The position numbers and the translations under genes are program-made. From assembly GCA_937887565.1 (NCBI GenBank), contig CALABS010000043.1, positions 62,001 to 126,000 on the forward strand: 64,000 nt of DNA. Direction: 5' to 3'. Positions 53,292 to 61,852 of this stretch are shown piece by piece. The notes beneath the pieces are model-generated. The model did not search any database and was not told the DNA's origin. It was given only the letters and a program-made list of their open reading frames with translations. This stretch comes from an uncultured Rhodospirillaceae bacterium (GTDB taxonomy: Bacteria > Pseudomonadota > Alphaproteobacteria > Rhodospirillales > Magnetospirillaceae). Numbering within the stretch: position 1 is the stretch's first letter; the number at the start of each line of letters is the position of its first letter.

Positions 53292-54473
53292 ATGCTTCAC
53301 CGCGCCACCATCGACGCCTTCGTCCTCACGCCGGCCGCCGCCGCCGCCGTGGACGGCCTCGGGGCCGATCGCGCCTTCGCGATGTCGCGCATCGAGGCCC
53401 ACGACGGCGGCCTGCCGGCGGCGGTGGCGGCCTATGGCGGGCGGCCGTCGCCACAGGTGGTGGTCGTCGAGGAGGAGGACGACGACGCCACCCTGCTGGC
53501 CCACCTCGACCAGTTGGCCGAGGTCTGCGACGCCGGCACCCGGGTGATCGTGATCGGCGCCCTCAACGACATCCGCCTCTATCGCACCCTGCTGGCGCGC
53601 GGGGTCAGCGAGTATTTGGTGGCGCCGGTCACGGCCGCCCAACTGGCGGCGGCGGTGGCGGCGCTGTTCAGCGACCCGGCCTCGGCGCCGCGCGGCAAGG
53701 TGGTGGCGTTCTGGGGTGCGCGCGGCGGTGTCGGCGCCTCGACCCTGGCCCAGAACACCGCCCATGCCCTGGGCGGCGTCCTCGGCGAGGCGGTGATCTA
53801 CATGGACCTTGACCTTGCCTTCGGCACCTCGTTGCTGGCCTTCAACCTGGACGGCCGCCAGACCGTCGCCGACGCCCTGGCCCAGCCCGAGCGCCTCGAC
53901 GCGGTCTTGCTGGAGCGCTTGTTGGCGAGCCATGGCGAACGGCTGCGGGTGCTGCCGTCGCCGGCCGATCCCCGCCAGGCGGCGGTCGCCGGTCTGGACG
54001 GCGCCGACCGCCTTCTCGACCTTGCCGTCGCCATGGCGCCGGCGGTGGTCGTCGACCTGCCGAGGCTGTGGGGCGACTGGATCGAGCACGTTCTGACCGT
54101 CGCCGACGAGATGGTGGTGGTGACCCAGCCCGACCTCGCCTCGCTGCGCGAGACCAAGACCATCCTCGAGGGGGTGGGAGCACGGCGCGCCTCGCCGCCC
54201 AAGGTGGCGGTCAACAAGATGGACGCCTACCGCAAGACCCAGCTCAGCCCCAGGGACTTCACCGAGACCCTGGGCGTCGAGCCGGCGCTGGTGCTGCCGT
54301 TCGAACCGCAGTTGTTCGGCGAGGCAGCCAACAACGGCCAGATGCTGGCCGACGCCGCGCGCGGCCACAAGGTGGTCGAGGCCATCGCCGCCTTCGCCGA
54401 CCGCCTGGCGGGGCGGAACGCGGCCCGCAAGCCGGCGCGCCAACACCCCTTGATGCGCTTTCTCGGGAGGTGA
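53292..54473 (+). CDS. cpaE: Tad pilus ATPase-like localisation protein CpaE/TadZ
   Basis: A 393-residue protein: an N-terminal receiver-like domain (about 1-125) without a full acidic pocket, then a MinD/ParA-like P-loop domain with GARGGVGASTLAQN (deviant Walker A with Arg for the signature Lys), MDLDLAFG and VVVDLPRLWGDW. CpaE/TadZ positions the pilus machinery at the pole. ATG 53292 has AGGGGGG upstream; the longer open frame before it overlaps cpaD only as a shadow. Confidence 0.9.
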   Translation: MLHRATIDAFVLTPAAAAAVDGLGADRAFAMSRIEAHDGGLPAAVAAYGGRPSPQVVVVEEEDDDATLLAHLDQLAEVCDAGTRVIVIGALNDIRLYRTLLARGVSEYLVAPVTAAQLAAAVAALFSDPASAPRGKVVAFWGARGGVGASTLAQNTAHALGGVLGEAVIYMDLDLAFGTSLLAFNLDGRQTVADALAQPERLDAVLLERLLASHGERLRVLPSPADPRQAAVAGLDGADRLLDLAVAMAPAVVVDLPRLWGDWIEHVLTVADEMVVVTQPDLASLRETKTILEGVGARRASPPKVAVNKMDAYRKTQLSPRDFTETLGVEPALVLPFEPQLFGEAANNGQMLADAARGHKVVEAIAAFADRLAGRNAARKPARQHPLMRFLGR

Positions 54474-54479
54474 CGCGCC

Positions 54480-55865
54480 ATGTTCGGACGCCGCCCCGCC
54501 ATCCCCGCGCAAAAGGTCCCGCCGACCGCCACGCCGGCCCCGGCCCCCATCCCGGCCGCCATCCCTGCCCCGTCCGCCGCTCCCAAGGCGCCGGCGGCGG
54601 ACGATCGCCTGTCGGACATCAAGATCGCCATCTTCAACGACCTCATCAACGCGGTCGATCCCGGCGACCTGGCCAAGCTGGACGGGCAGGGGATGCGCGA
54701 CGAGATCTCGGACATCGTCGCCGAGATCATCTCCATGCGGAACATGAGCCTGTCGGCGGCCGAACAGCAGGTGGTGATCGCCGACATCTGCAACGACGTC
54801 CTGGGCCTGGGGCCGCTGGAGCCGCTGGTCGCCCGCGACGACATCGCCGACATCATGGTCAACGGCCACGACAAGGTCTACATCGAGACCCAGGGCCGCA
54901 TCGAGCTGACCGACATCCGCTTCCGCGACAACGCCCAGCTGATGAACATCTGCCAGCGCATCGTCTCGGCGGTGGGGCGGCGGGTGGACGAGGCCAGCCC
55001 CATCTGCGACGCGCGCCTGGCCGACGGCTCGCGCGTCAACGTCATCGTGCCGCCGCTGGCGCTCGACGGGCCGACGCTGACCATCCGCAAGTTCAAGCGC
55101 GACAAGCTGACCCTGGACAAGCTGGTGGCGTTCGGCACCATCTCGCCGGCCGGCGCGCAGCTGCTGTCGGTGGCCGCCGCCTGCCGCTGCAACCTGCTGA
55201 TCTCGGGCGGCACCGGCTCGGGCAAGACCACCTTGCTCAACTGCCTGACCCACTACATCGACGCCGGCGAGCGCATCGTCACCTGCGAGGACGCCGCCGA
55301 GCTGCAACTGCAGCAGCCCCACGTGGTACGCCTGGAGACGCGGCCGCCCAACCTGGAGGGAGTCGGCCAGGTGACCATGCGCGACCTGGTGCGCAATTGC
55401 CTGCGCATGCGTCCCGAGCGGATCATCGTCGGCGAGGTGCGCGGCCCCGAGGCCTTCGACCTGCTCCAGGCCATGAATACCGGCCACGACGGTTCCATGG
55501 GCACCATCCACGCCAACACCCCGCGCGATGCCCTGGCCCGCATCGAGAACATGGTGGCGATGGGCGGCTACAACCTGCCGGCCAAGGCGGTCCGCGAGCA
55601 GATCGCCTCGGCCGTCAACATCATCGTCCAGGCCTCGCGCCTGCGCGACGGCAGCCGCAAGATCACCCACGTCACCGAGGTGGTGGGGATGGAGGGCGAC
55701 GTCATCACCCTCCAGGACCTGTTCATCCACGACATCGAGGGCGAGGACGCACAGGGCCGCATCCTCGGCCGCCACCGGCCCACCGGCATCCGCCCGGCCT
55801 TCTGGGACCGTGCCCGCTATTTCGGCCGCGAGCGCGAACTGGCGGAGGCTCTGCATGACGCTTGA
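54480..55865 (+). CDS. cpaF: Tad secretion ATPase CpaF/TadA
   Basis: A 461-residue type II/IV secretion ATPase that powers pilus assembly. After a Pro/Ala-rich N-terminus (1-40) come the N-terminal domain (GPLEPLVARDDIADIMVNG), Walker A GGTGSGKTT near 243, ECEDAAELQLQQPHVVRLETRPPN region with the Asp box (CEDAAELQL), Walker B RPERIIVGEVRGPEA and the His box GSMGTIHANTPRDAL. Its end overlaps tadB by 11 bp. Confidence 0.95.
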   Translation: MFGRRPAIPAQKVPPTATPAPAPIPAAIPAPSAAPKAPAADDRLSDIKIAIFNDLINAVDPGDLAKLDGQGMRDEISDIVAEIISMRNMSLSAAEQQVVIADICNDVLGLGPLEPLVARDDIADIMVNGHDKVYIETQGRIELTDIRFRDNAQLMNICQRIVSAVGRRVDEASPICDARLADGSRVNVIVPPLALDGPTLTIRKFKRDKLTLDKLVAFGTISPAGAQLLSVAAACRCNLLISGGTGSGKTTLLNCLTHYIDAGERIVTCEDAAELQLQQPHVVRLETRPPNLEGVGQVTMRDLVRNCLRMRPERIIVGEVRGPEAFDLLQAMNTGHDGSMGTIHANTPRDALARIENMVAMGGYNLPAKAVREQIASAVNIIVQASRLRDGSRKITHVTEVVGMEGDVITLQDLFIHDIEGEDAQGRILGRHRPTGIRPAFWDRARYFGRERELAEALHDA

Positions 55866-56841
55866 CCTCCCCACCCTGGTCTTCGTCGCGGTGCTGGTGC
55901 TGGTGCTGGCGCTGGCCGGCTTCGGGTGGTGGCTGGCGCGTCTCGTCAACGGGCCGCGCGCCCGCCTTCGGCGCCGGGTGGCGCAGGTGGCGGGCGGACG
56001 CGGCCAGGCGGCTGGGCCGGCGCGGGGGCCGTCGCTCAGCCGCCGTAACCTCCAGGCCCGCATCGACGCCGAGGGCCAGGGGCGGGGCCGGGCCTGGGCC
56101 TGGAAGCTGCGCGACCAACTGATGCTGGCCGGCCTCCGGGTCGAGGTGCGCCACTATCTGGCCGCCAATGCCGCCCTGGCGGTGCTGGGGGCGCTGTTCG
56201 CCTGGGCCGGCAACCTGCCGCCCGTCGCCCTGCCGCTGTCCGCCGCCATCGTCGGCTTCGGACTGCCCAAGCTGGCGGTGGGCATCGCCGCCGCCCGGCG
56301 CACCAGCCGCTTCACCGCCCAGTTCGCCGAGGCGCTCGACGTCATCGTGCGCGGCATCCGCTCGGGCCTGCCGCTGGGGGAATGCATCGCCATCGTCGGC
56401 CGCGACATGCCGGCGCCCCTGGGCCCCGAGTTCCGGCTGATCGGCGAGAACCAGCGCCTGGGCCTGTCGCTCCAGGACGCCCTGGCGCGGGCGGTGGAGC
56501 GCATGCCCACCAGCGACTTCCGTTATTTCTCCATCGTGCTGTCCATCCAGCAGCAGACCGGCGGCAACCTGGCCGAGACCTTGGCCAAGCTGGCCGACCT
56601 GCTGCGGGGGCGCAAGCGCATGCGCGACAAGATCAAGGCCTATGCCTCGGAGGCGCAGGCCTCGGCCGCCATCATCGGGTCGCTGCCCATCGTGGTCGGC
56701 GGGCTGATGTTCCTGGTCGGGCGCGCCTATGTGATGCTGCTGTTCACCACGCCCGAGGGTCAGTTCCTGGTCGCCATCGGGGTGGTGCTGATGGTGGCCG
56801 GCGCCCTGGTCATGCGCAAGATGATTCATTTCGACATGTAG
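55855..56841 (+). CDS. tadB: Tad inner-membrane platform protein TadB
   Basis: A 328-residue GspF-type membrane protein. One N-terminal TM helix (about 6-26), a pair near 100-140, the T2SSF cytoplasmic domain (FAEALDVIVRGIRSGLPLGECIAIVG; QQQTGGNLAETLAKLADLLRGRKRM, key QTGGNLAETL) and two C-terminal helices. ATG 55855 sits within the cpaF end, so the genes are translationally coupled. Confidence 0.9.
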   Translation: MTLDLPTLVFVAVLVLVLALAGFGWWLARLVNGPRARLRRRVAQVAGGRGQAAGPARGPSLSRRNLQARIDAEGQGRGRAWAWKLRDQLMLAGLRVEVRHYLAANAALAVLGALFAWAGNLPPVALPLSAAIVGFGLPKLAVGIAAARRTSRFTAQFAEALDVIVRGIRSGLPLGECIAIVGRDMPAPLGPEFRLIGENQRLGLSLQDALARAVERMPTSDFRYFSIVLSIQQQTGGNLAETLAKLADLLRGRKRMRDKIKAYASEAQASAAIIGSLPIVVGGLMFLVGRAYVMLLFTTPEGQFLVAIGVVLMVAGALVMRKMIHFDM

Positions 56842-56860
56842 CCGCGCGGAGGGTCGGGTC

Positions 56861-57817
56861 ATGGCCGCCATGGAAATCCTCATCGTCGCCGTCGGGTCGC
56901 TGGCCGCCTTCGTGTCGGTGATGGCGGTGGGGCTGCAGGTGCTGTCGCGGGATCAGCTGGCCGGGCGCCTCAAGGCGGTGGCGGCGCGGCGGCGGGAGCT
57001 GTCGGCCCGCGAGCGCGACCGCCTGGGCGGCGGCCGCTTCCAGGCCAAACGCCACGTCGGGCTGATGAAGGCGGTGATCGCGCGCCTCAACCTCCAGCAG
57101 ATGCTGGAGGCCCGCGACCTCAAGGTGACGCTGGCCCGCGCCGGCTATCGCGGCAGCAACGCCGCCGTCGGCTTCATCTTCGCGCGGGTCGCGCTGCCGG
57201 TAGTGTCGATGGCGGCGGTGCTGCTGTACACGGCCTCGGTGCCGGCCTTCGCCGACACGCCCGGCACCACGCGGCTAATGGCCGCCCTGGCTGCCTTCAT
57301 CGCCGGCAGCTACCTGCCGGTGCTGTGGCTCGTGAACATGACCCAGCGGCGCCAGTTCGTCCTCACCCGCGCCTTTCCCGAGGCGTTGGACCTGTTGGTG
57401 ATCTGCGTCGAGGCCGGCCAGTCGGTGGAAGGGGCGCTGATGCGCGCCACCGAGGAACTGGGGCCGTCGTCGGCGGTCCTGGCCGAGGAACTGGGGCTGA
57501 CCGCCGCCGAGCTGGCCTTCCTGGGCGACCGCCGCCAGGCCTGGGACAACCTGGCCGAGCGCACCGGCATCCCCCAGTTCAAGTCGCTGGCCACCGCCCT
57601 GGTGCAGTCCGAGAAATACGGCACTCCGGTGGGGCAGGCGCTCAGGGTGCTGGCCCAGGAGACCCGCGACTCCCGCATGGCCGCCGCCGAGAAGAAGGCG
57701 GCGGCGCTGCCCGCCAAGCTGACCGTGCCGATGATCAGCTTCTTCCTGCCGGTGCTGTTCCTGGTCATCGCCGGTCCGGCAGCGATCCAGGTGATGCAGT
57801 TCCGGGCCGGGGGCTGA
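56861..57817 (+). CDS. tadC: Tad inner-membrane platform protein TadC
   Basis: A 318-residue T2SSF-domain protein, partner of TadB. Seen: AFPEALDLLVICVEAGQSVEGALMRATEEL (key EALDLLVICVEAGQS) and LVQSEKYGTPVGQALRVLAQETR (key SEKYGTPVGQALR), with N-terminal, two central and one C-terminal TM helices. It starts at 56861 after GGAGGG; an ATG three codons later is an alternative. It is the last gene of the plus-strand pilus operon. Confidence 0.9.
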   Translation: MAAMEILIVAVGSLAAFVSVMAVGLQVLSRDQLAGRLKAVAARRRELSARERDRLGGGRFQAKRHVGLMKAVIARLNLQQMLEARDLKVTLARAGYRGSNAAVGFIFARVALPVVSMAAVLLYTASVPAFADTPGTTRLMAALAAFIAGSYLPVLWLVNMTQRRQFVLTRAFPEALDLLVICVEAGQSVEGALMRATEELGPSSAVLAEELGLTAAELAFLGDRRQAWDNLAERTGIPQFKSLATALVQSEKYGTPVGQALRVLAQETRDSRMAAAEKKAAALPAKLTVPMISFFLPVLFLVIAGPAAIQVMQFRAGG

Positions 57818-57858
57818 TCAATGGCGCTCCATTTTTTCCGTCACCCCCGCGGCATGCT

Positions 57859-57885
57859 CCCTCCCCCGGCAGAGCCGGGAGAGGG
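57859..57885. repeat. Intergenic palindrome of the dispersed CCCTC-CCCGGC type, bidirectional terminator
   Basis: CCCTCCCCCGGC and GCCGGGAGAGGG are 12-base arms (one mismatch) around AGA, flanked by further G/C runs. It lies between convergent tadC and tadD. This kind of palindrome is a widespread intergenic repeat in high-GC proteobacteria and may stop transcription from both sides. Confidence 0.6.
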
Positions 57886-57928
57886 CCGGGGTGGGGGCTG
57901 GCCGAAGCGAGGGGAGGGGGCCGCGACG

Positions 57929-58693
57929 TCAGCGGCGGCCCTCGCCGGCCAGCCAGCGCAGGAAGGCGGCGTTGGTGCGCACCATCTCGGGCGGCAGGTC
58001 GCGGGCGGCGGCGCGCTCGGCCGCCGCCGCGTCGCCCTTGAGGGCCAGCAGCAGCGCCAGGTTCTGGCGGATCTGGGTGCCGGCCTGGGGCTGGTCGCCG
58101 GCGCGGATCATGGTCGCCACCGCCTCGTCCAGCCGACCGGCCATGGCCTGCGACAGGGCGAGGTTGTTGAGCACCACCGGATTGTCGGGGGACAGCTCCA
58201 GCGCGCGGCCATAGGCGGCCTGGGCCTCGTCGAGGCGGTCGGCGCTGTCCAGCGCGACGCCGAGGGCCGAATGCGCCTCCCAGTCGGCGGGCGCGAGGTC
58301 GCGCGCTTCCTCCAGCGTCTTGATGGCCAGGCCGACCCGGTCGGCGGCCAGCCAGGCCTTGCCCAATTCCGCCACCAGGGCCGGGTCGCGGCCCATCCGG
58401 CCGATGGCCTCCATCAGCAGGTCGGCGCCTTGCCGCGCCTCGCCGCCGTAGCGCAACGCCCGGGCCAGGGACAGCGCCAGCCCCTTGTCGCCGGGCGAAC
58501 GGGCGTAGAGTGTGCGCCAGTGATGGGCGGCGCCCGTCCAGTCGCGGTTGGCCTCGGCATTGGCGGCGGCGGCGCGCAGCGACGGCTCCACCGCCTTGGC
58601 GATCACGTCGGTGTCGTCGGCGGGCGGGCCGCCGCCGGCGCATCCCGACAGCAGCAACATGACGAGGACGGCAAGGGTGGGCCGGTGTTTCAC
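57929..58693 (-). CDS. tadD: TPR lipoprotein TadD
   Basis: A 254-residue TPR protein with a lipobox LLLSGC (Cys18), so probably outer membrane anchored. At least four TPR-like units are visible, for example LVAELGKAWLAADRVGLAIKTLEEA and NLALSQAMAGRLDEAVATM. TadD is needed for Tad pilus assembly. The GTG 58693 start is chosen for the signal peptide that follows it; the frame upstream is open without homology. It is encoded opposite to tadC and has its own strong promoter. Confidence 0.83.
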   Translation of the reverse strand: MKHRPTLAVLVMLLLSGCAGGGPPADDTDVIAKAVEPSLRAAAANAEANRDWTGAAHHWRTLYARSPGDKGLALSLARALRYGGEARQGADLLMEAIGRMGRDPALVAELGKAWLAADRVGLAIKTLEEARDLAPADWEAHSALGVALDSADRLDEAQAAYGRALELSPDNPVVLNNLALSQAMAGRLDEAVATMIRAGDQPQAGTQIRQNLALLLALKGDAAAAERAAARDLPPEMVRTNAAFLRWLAGEGRR

Positions 58694-58729
58694 TGTGAAT
58701 GTCCCGTGGTGAGCGAAAAAATTAAATAA

Positions 58730-58757
58730 TTTATAGCTTGCCGCGACGAAATGACAA
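58730..58757 (-). promoter_or_regulatory. Sigma70-type promoter of tadD
   Basis: On the minus strand TTGTCA (58757-58752) and TATAAA (58735-58730) are separated by 16 bp within an AT-rich stretch, each 5 of 6 to consensus. The predicted start near 58723 gives a 30-base leader to the tadD GTG. Confidence 0.5.
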
Positions 58758-58840
58758 GTGCATGCCCGGCGATTATTGCGGTAACGGCATCGTGGACGGT
58801 AGGATGATTCGGTCAAATTCTTGCCAGGAAAGGTGCGGAA

Positions 58841-59287
58841 ATGGTTAAGTCCCGGTTGATGGCGGCGTCGATCGCCGCCGCGATTCTGGTCGCTGCCGCG
58901 CCCGCGAAGGCCGGGGCGGCCGAGTCCACCATCGAGGTGGGAGTCGGTTCCACCGTGCTGGTGACGCTGGCGCGGCCCGCTCGCGGCGTGGTGGTGGGCG
59001 ATCCCGCCGTCGCCGACGTCTCGGTCGAGGGGCCGACCCAGGTGGTGGTGTTCGGCAAGCGCGCCGGCGGCACCTCGCTGACGGTGCTGGGCGCCGGCCG
59101 CGCCGTGCTGGTGGAGGCGCGGGTGGTGGTCCATCCCGGCGGCGCCGGCGCGGTGACGGTCACCTATGGCGCCGGCAAGCAGGTGGAGCCGGGCGGCCGC
59201 GCGGTGGTCTATGCCTGCGGCGCCACTTGCGCCCGTGTCGCCGACGACGGGAAGGCACCGGCCCAGCCGGCCAAGGCGGGGGAGTGA
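58841..59287 (+). CDS. Orphan CpaC-N-domain (pilus assembly N-terminal domain) protein
   Basis: A 148-residue periplasmic protein with a Sec signal peptide (ending about residue 25, AKAGAAE). The mature part is one T2SS/T3SS pilus-assembly N domain: GSTVLVTLARPARGVVVGDPAVADVSV aligns with the same region of CpaC in this locus (key RGVVVGDPAVADV versus RDIVVGNPDVVDA), followed by GPTQVVVFGKRAGGTSLTVL. No secretin core follows. A Cys pair (YACGATC) near the C-terminus may form a disulphide. It probably assists or caps the secretin. Confidence 0.78.
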   Translation: MVKSRLMAASIAAAILVAAAPAKAGAAESTIEVGVGSTVLVTLARPARGVVVGDPAVADVSVEGPTQVVVFGKRAGGTSLTVLGAGRAVLVEARVVVHPGGAGAVTVTYGAGKQVEPGGRAVVYACGATCARVADDGKAPAQPAKAGE

Positions 59288-59293
59288 TCTCCC

Positions 59294-60694
59294 TCACAGG
59301 CTCAGGCGCAGCTGCGACAGTTCGGTGGCGATGGCGCGGAACGAGGCGCGCAGTTCGTCCTGGGTGGGCGAGTCGAAATAGCGGCCCGGCGACGAGGCGC
59401 AGGTGCGGTAAAGCTCACGGGTGGCGCCGTTGATGTTCGAGGTGAAGGTCACGGTGTAGACGATGATGCCCTTGTCCTTCATGGCCTGGCACACCGAGGC
59501 CATGCGGCCGTTGATGGTGGCCTTGGCGGTGGTCAGGCTGGTGGTGCCCATGCGGCCCAGCTCGTCCAGGCGGCCGTAGCCGGTGTAGTCGGAATTGACC
59601 GCCGCGTTGGGGCGGTTGGGGCTGGCGGTGCTGGTCAGCTTGAAGAACTGGTTGTCGCCGTCGGTCATCAGGATGACCGCCTTGTCCCATTTGGGGGTGT
59701 TCCACGCCAAGCCCTCGGTGAAGGGCGGCTCCGGCGACAATACCCTCAGCCCCCAGGCCATGCCGATGTCGCTGAAGGTGCCGCCCCGGCTCCAGGCCCG
59801 CATGGCGGCGATGGCCGAATCGATCACCGCGCGGTCGTTGGTCAGCGGCGTGATCGGCGTCGGGCAGCCCAGGTTGGGGCCGGTGGCGGCGTTGCCCAGC
59901 GACGGATTGGACCGCACCGTCGCCGGGTCGGTGGCGGAATAGCTGTTGTCGATGGCCGGCAGCCATTGATAGCGGGTCCAGGCCCGGGTCGAGGCCGGCG
60001 TGTCCGCCACCGCGTCGGGCTCCGGCCGCTCGACCACGCACCCCTTCCATCCCAGGGGCGCGCCGGTGTCGACCACGTCGCTGCCGGCGATCAGCGATTC
60101 GGCCGCGGCCCCCGGATTGACCGAGGCGGAATAGGGCACCAGCGCCACCCGCAGCTTGGGGTGGACGGTCTGCTCGCCGAACAGGATGGCGGTCATCTCG
60201 GCGGCGGCGTCGCGCAAGGCGGCGATGTTGTCGTTGGAGGTCATCGAGCCGGTGTTGTCCAGCACCATGGCCAGTTCCAGGCCGCGGATGGCGCGGATGA
60301 CCTCTGAATGTTCGGCCACCAGCAGGGTGTCGAAGCCGGCCAGGCTCATCAGCGTGGTGTCCACCGTGGCGGTGCCGTTGGCGGTGATGGTGTCGCCGGT
60401 GACCGTCACCTTGATGCTGGACGAAGTGGCCAGGCCGGCCGGGCTGAAATTGGCGTCGAAGAACCTTTGCCCAAGGGCCTGCATCTCGGCCTCGGTGCCG
60501 GTGCTCGACCCCACCGCCAGGGCGGCGGCGTCCAGCGCCTGCTGCAGGCGGCTCTTGACCGCGTAGGCGCGGGCGGTGTCCACCGCCAGGCCGATGGCCA
60601 GCAGGGTGGGAATCAGGGTGACGGCGAAGGCGGTGGCGACGCTGCCGCGCCGGCACCTCAACAGCCTGTGGACGATCCGGACGGGGGACGACAT
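59294..60694 (-). CDS. tadG: TadG-like protein with VWA domain
   Basis: A 466-residue protein. The N-terminus has the TadE/TadG-type helix (RCRRGSVATAFAVTLIPTLLAIGLAVD, key RRGSVATAFAVT) that anchors it and may be processed as a pseudopilin; the rest is exported. A von Willebrand factor A domain begins near residue 147 with the metal-site DNTGSM and includes VILMTDGDNQ. TadG proteins are minor pilus components. It is the third gene of the minus operon after tadE and tadF. Confidence 0.86.
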   Translation of the reverse strand: MSSPVRIVHRLLRCRRGSVATAFAVTLIPTLLAIGLAVDTARAYAVKSRLQQALDAAALAVGSSTGTEAEMQALGQRFFDANFSPAGLATSSSIKVTVTGDTITANGTATVDTTLMSLAGFDTLLVAEHSEVIRAIRGLELAMVLDNTGSMTSNDNIAALRDAAAEMTAILFGEQTVHPKLRVALVPYSASVNPGAAAESLIAGSDVVDTGAPLGWKGCVVERPEPDAVADTPASTRAWTRYQWLPAIDNSYSATDPATVRSNPSLGNAATGPNLGCPTPITPLTNDRAVIDSAIAAMRAWSRGGTFSDIGMAWGLRVLSPEPPFTEGLAWNTPKWDKAVILMTDGDNQFFKLTSTASPNRPNAAVNSDYTGYGRLDELGRMGTTSLTTAKATINGRMASVCQAMKDKGIIVYTVTFTSNINGATRELYRTCASSPGRYFDSPTQDELRASFRAIATELSQLRLSL

Positions 60695-60706
60695 CGCGTG
60701 CTCTCC

Positions 60707-61234
60707 TCAGCCGGTATAGGGAATGGCGCGCGTCACCCGGGGGCGGGCCACCGCGGTCTCGCGGAAGGTCAGGGTGCCCAGCAGGTCGCGCAGCAGCGGC
60801 GCGTGGGCATAGCGGAACGACACCATCACCACGCTCTCGCCCTGCTTGCCGAGGCCGGTGGCTTTGGCCAGCGGAACCGGAGTGGCGCCGCTGCCGAAGC
60901 TGTAGGTCCACTGGGTGGTGGTGGTGCCGTTGGCCCCGAAGCCCACGCTGGCGACATGAATGCCCAGGGACAGGGGATCGCTGGGCAGCGGGTCCATCAC
61001 CCGCTGGGCGGCGGTGGCGATGGCGGCCATGGAGACGGCGCTCTGGGTGTCGGCCCGCGCCGTCAGGTCGGCGACGGTCTGGGCCGCCGACACCGCCTTG
61101 CCGTAGGCCTGGACCGCCCGGAAGGTCTCGACCGCGCCCAGCAGCGCAGCCACCATGGCCGGCAGCAGGATGCCGAACTCGACCGCGACGGCGCCCCGGC
61201 GGTCGCGGGCCAGCCGGGCCAGGGCGGCGATCAC
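60707..61234 (-). CDS. tadF: TadE/TadF-type pseudopilin
   Basis: A 175-residue TadE-like protein: short basic N-terminus, RRGAVAVEFGILLPAMVAALLGAVE (key RRGAVAVEFGILLP) and a TM helix, then an exported domain. The Glu after the processing site is typical of pseudopilins cleaved by CpaA. GTG 61234 overlaps the tadE stop (GTGA). It is called tadF by its position; TadE and TadF are hard to tell apart by sequence. Confidence 0.8.
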   Translation of the reverse strand: MIAALARLARDRRGAVAVEFGILLPAMVAALLGAVETFRAVQAYGKAVSAAQTVADLTARADTQSAVSMAAIATAAQRVMDPLPSDPLSLGIHVASVGFGANGTTTTQWTYSFGSGATPVPLAKATGLGKQGESVVMVSFRYAHAPLLRDLLGTLTFRETAVARPRVTRAIPYTG

Positions 61235-61749
61235 TGGAAGGGCTCCGTGCGCATCACCGCCGTCGAGATCACCGGCACGGCGCCCTGGCCGCCGGTCATC
61301 GCCTGGCCGATGAGGGGGGTCATGAAGCGATAGGGGTGGATCACCCGCACCGTCACCACGGCGTTGGCGCCGCCGGGCGAGAATTGCAGCCCCTGCGGCA
61401 CGCCGGCGGCGTCCAGGGTCACCGGCGGCAGGGTGATGCCGGCGAATTCGGAAAAGGTGCGGACGTCGAAATAGAAGCTGTCGCAGGCGAAGGTGGGCGG
61501 CAGATGGGGGCAGAACTCGGCCCGGAACCGTTGGGCGGCGTCCGAGGCGCTCTGCACCACGCCGGTGCGCACCTGCCGCGCGGCCTCGCGGGTCGCCGCC
61601 TCCATCACCGCCGAGGTGAAGGCCAGCACGCCGGTCTCGATGGTCCCCGCCAGCATCAGGAACAGCGGCAGGGCAACGATGGCGAATTCCATCGCCGCCG
61701 CGCCGCGGCGGTCGCTCAACAGGGCCTGAAGAAGGGACGGTGCGCGCAT
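61231..61749 (-). CDS. tadE: TadE-type pseudopilin
   Basis: A 172-residue TadE-like protein, with RRGAAAMEFAIVALPLFLMLAGTIE (key RRGAAAMEFAIVALP) followed by MEAATREAARQVRTG, a typical TadE segment. It has two cysteines in the exported part. ATG 61749 is preferred over ATG 61794 because the latter would overlap the predicted -10 box of the Crp-type promoter and adds only a non-conserved leader. First gene of the tadE-tadF-tadG operon. Confidence 0.82.
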   Translation of the reverse strand: MRAPSLLQALLSDRRGAAAMEFAIVALPLFLMLAGTIETGVLAFTSAVMEAATREAARQVRTGVVQSASDAAQRFRAEFCPHLPPTFACDSFYFDVRTFSEFAGITLPPVTLDAAGVPQGLQFSPGGANAVVTVRVIHPYRFMTPLIGQAMTGGQGAVPVISTAVMRTEPFQ

Positions 61750-61785
61750 CGACGACGTTCCGGATGGTTGGCTTCCCGCATGGGA

Positions 61786-61835
61786 TGCCACCATCCTAGT
61801 CCGGTCGCGGCCGGTGGACTGTGGCCGGGCTCACA
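61786..61835 (-). promoter_or_regulatory. Crp-type operator and promoter of tadE-tadF-tadG
   Basis: TGTGGCCGGGCTCACA at 61820-61835 differs from the flp operator by one base. On the minus strand TAGGAT (61798-61793) as -10 predicts a start at 61786 and an operator centre at -41.5. The leader to ATG 61749 is 37 bases. Confidence 0.6.
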
Positions 61836-61852
61836 AAGGCGTGTGGCGGCAT

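Noticed and set aside
54530..54600. Pro/Ala-rich repeat-like stretch at the start of cpaF as a tandem repeat
   Set aside because: It is a low-complexity linker common in CpaF proteins, not a true repeated unit.
52602..56063. Open reading frame of over 1100 codons on the minus strand across cpaD, cpaE and cpaF
   Set aside because: Antisense shadow of three clear pilus genes in the standard order; its translation has no recognisable motif.
61231..61794. ATG 61794 as start of tadE
   Set aside because: It overlaps the predicted -10 box of the Crp-type promoter, has no ribosome site, and the added 15 residues are not TadE-like. ATG 61749 fits better.
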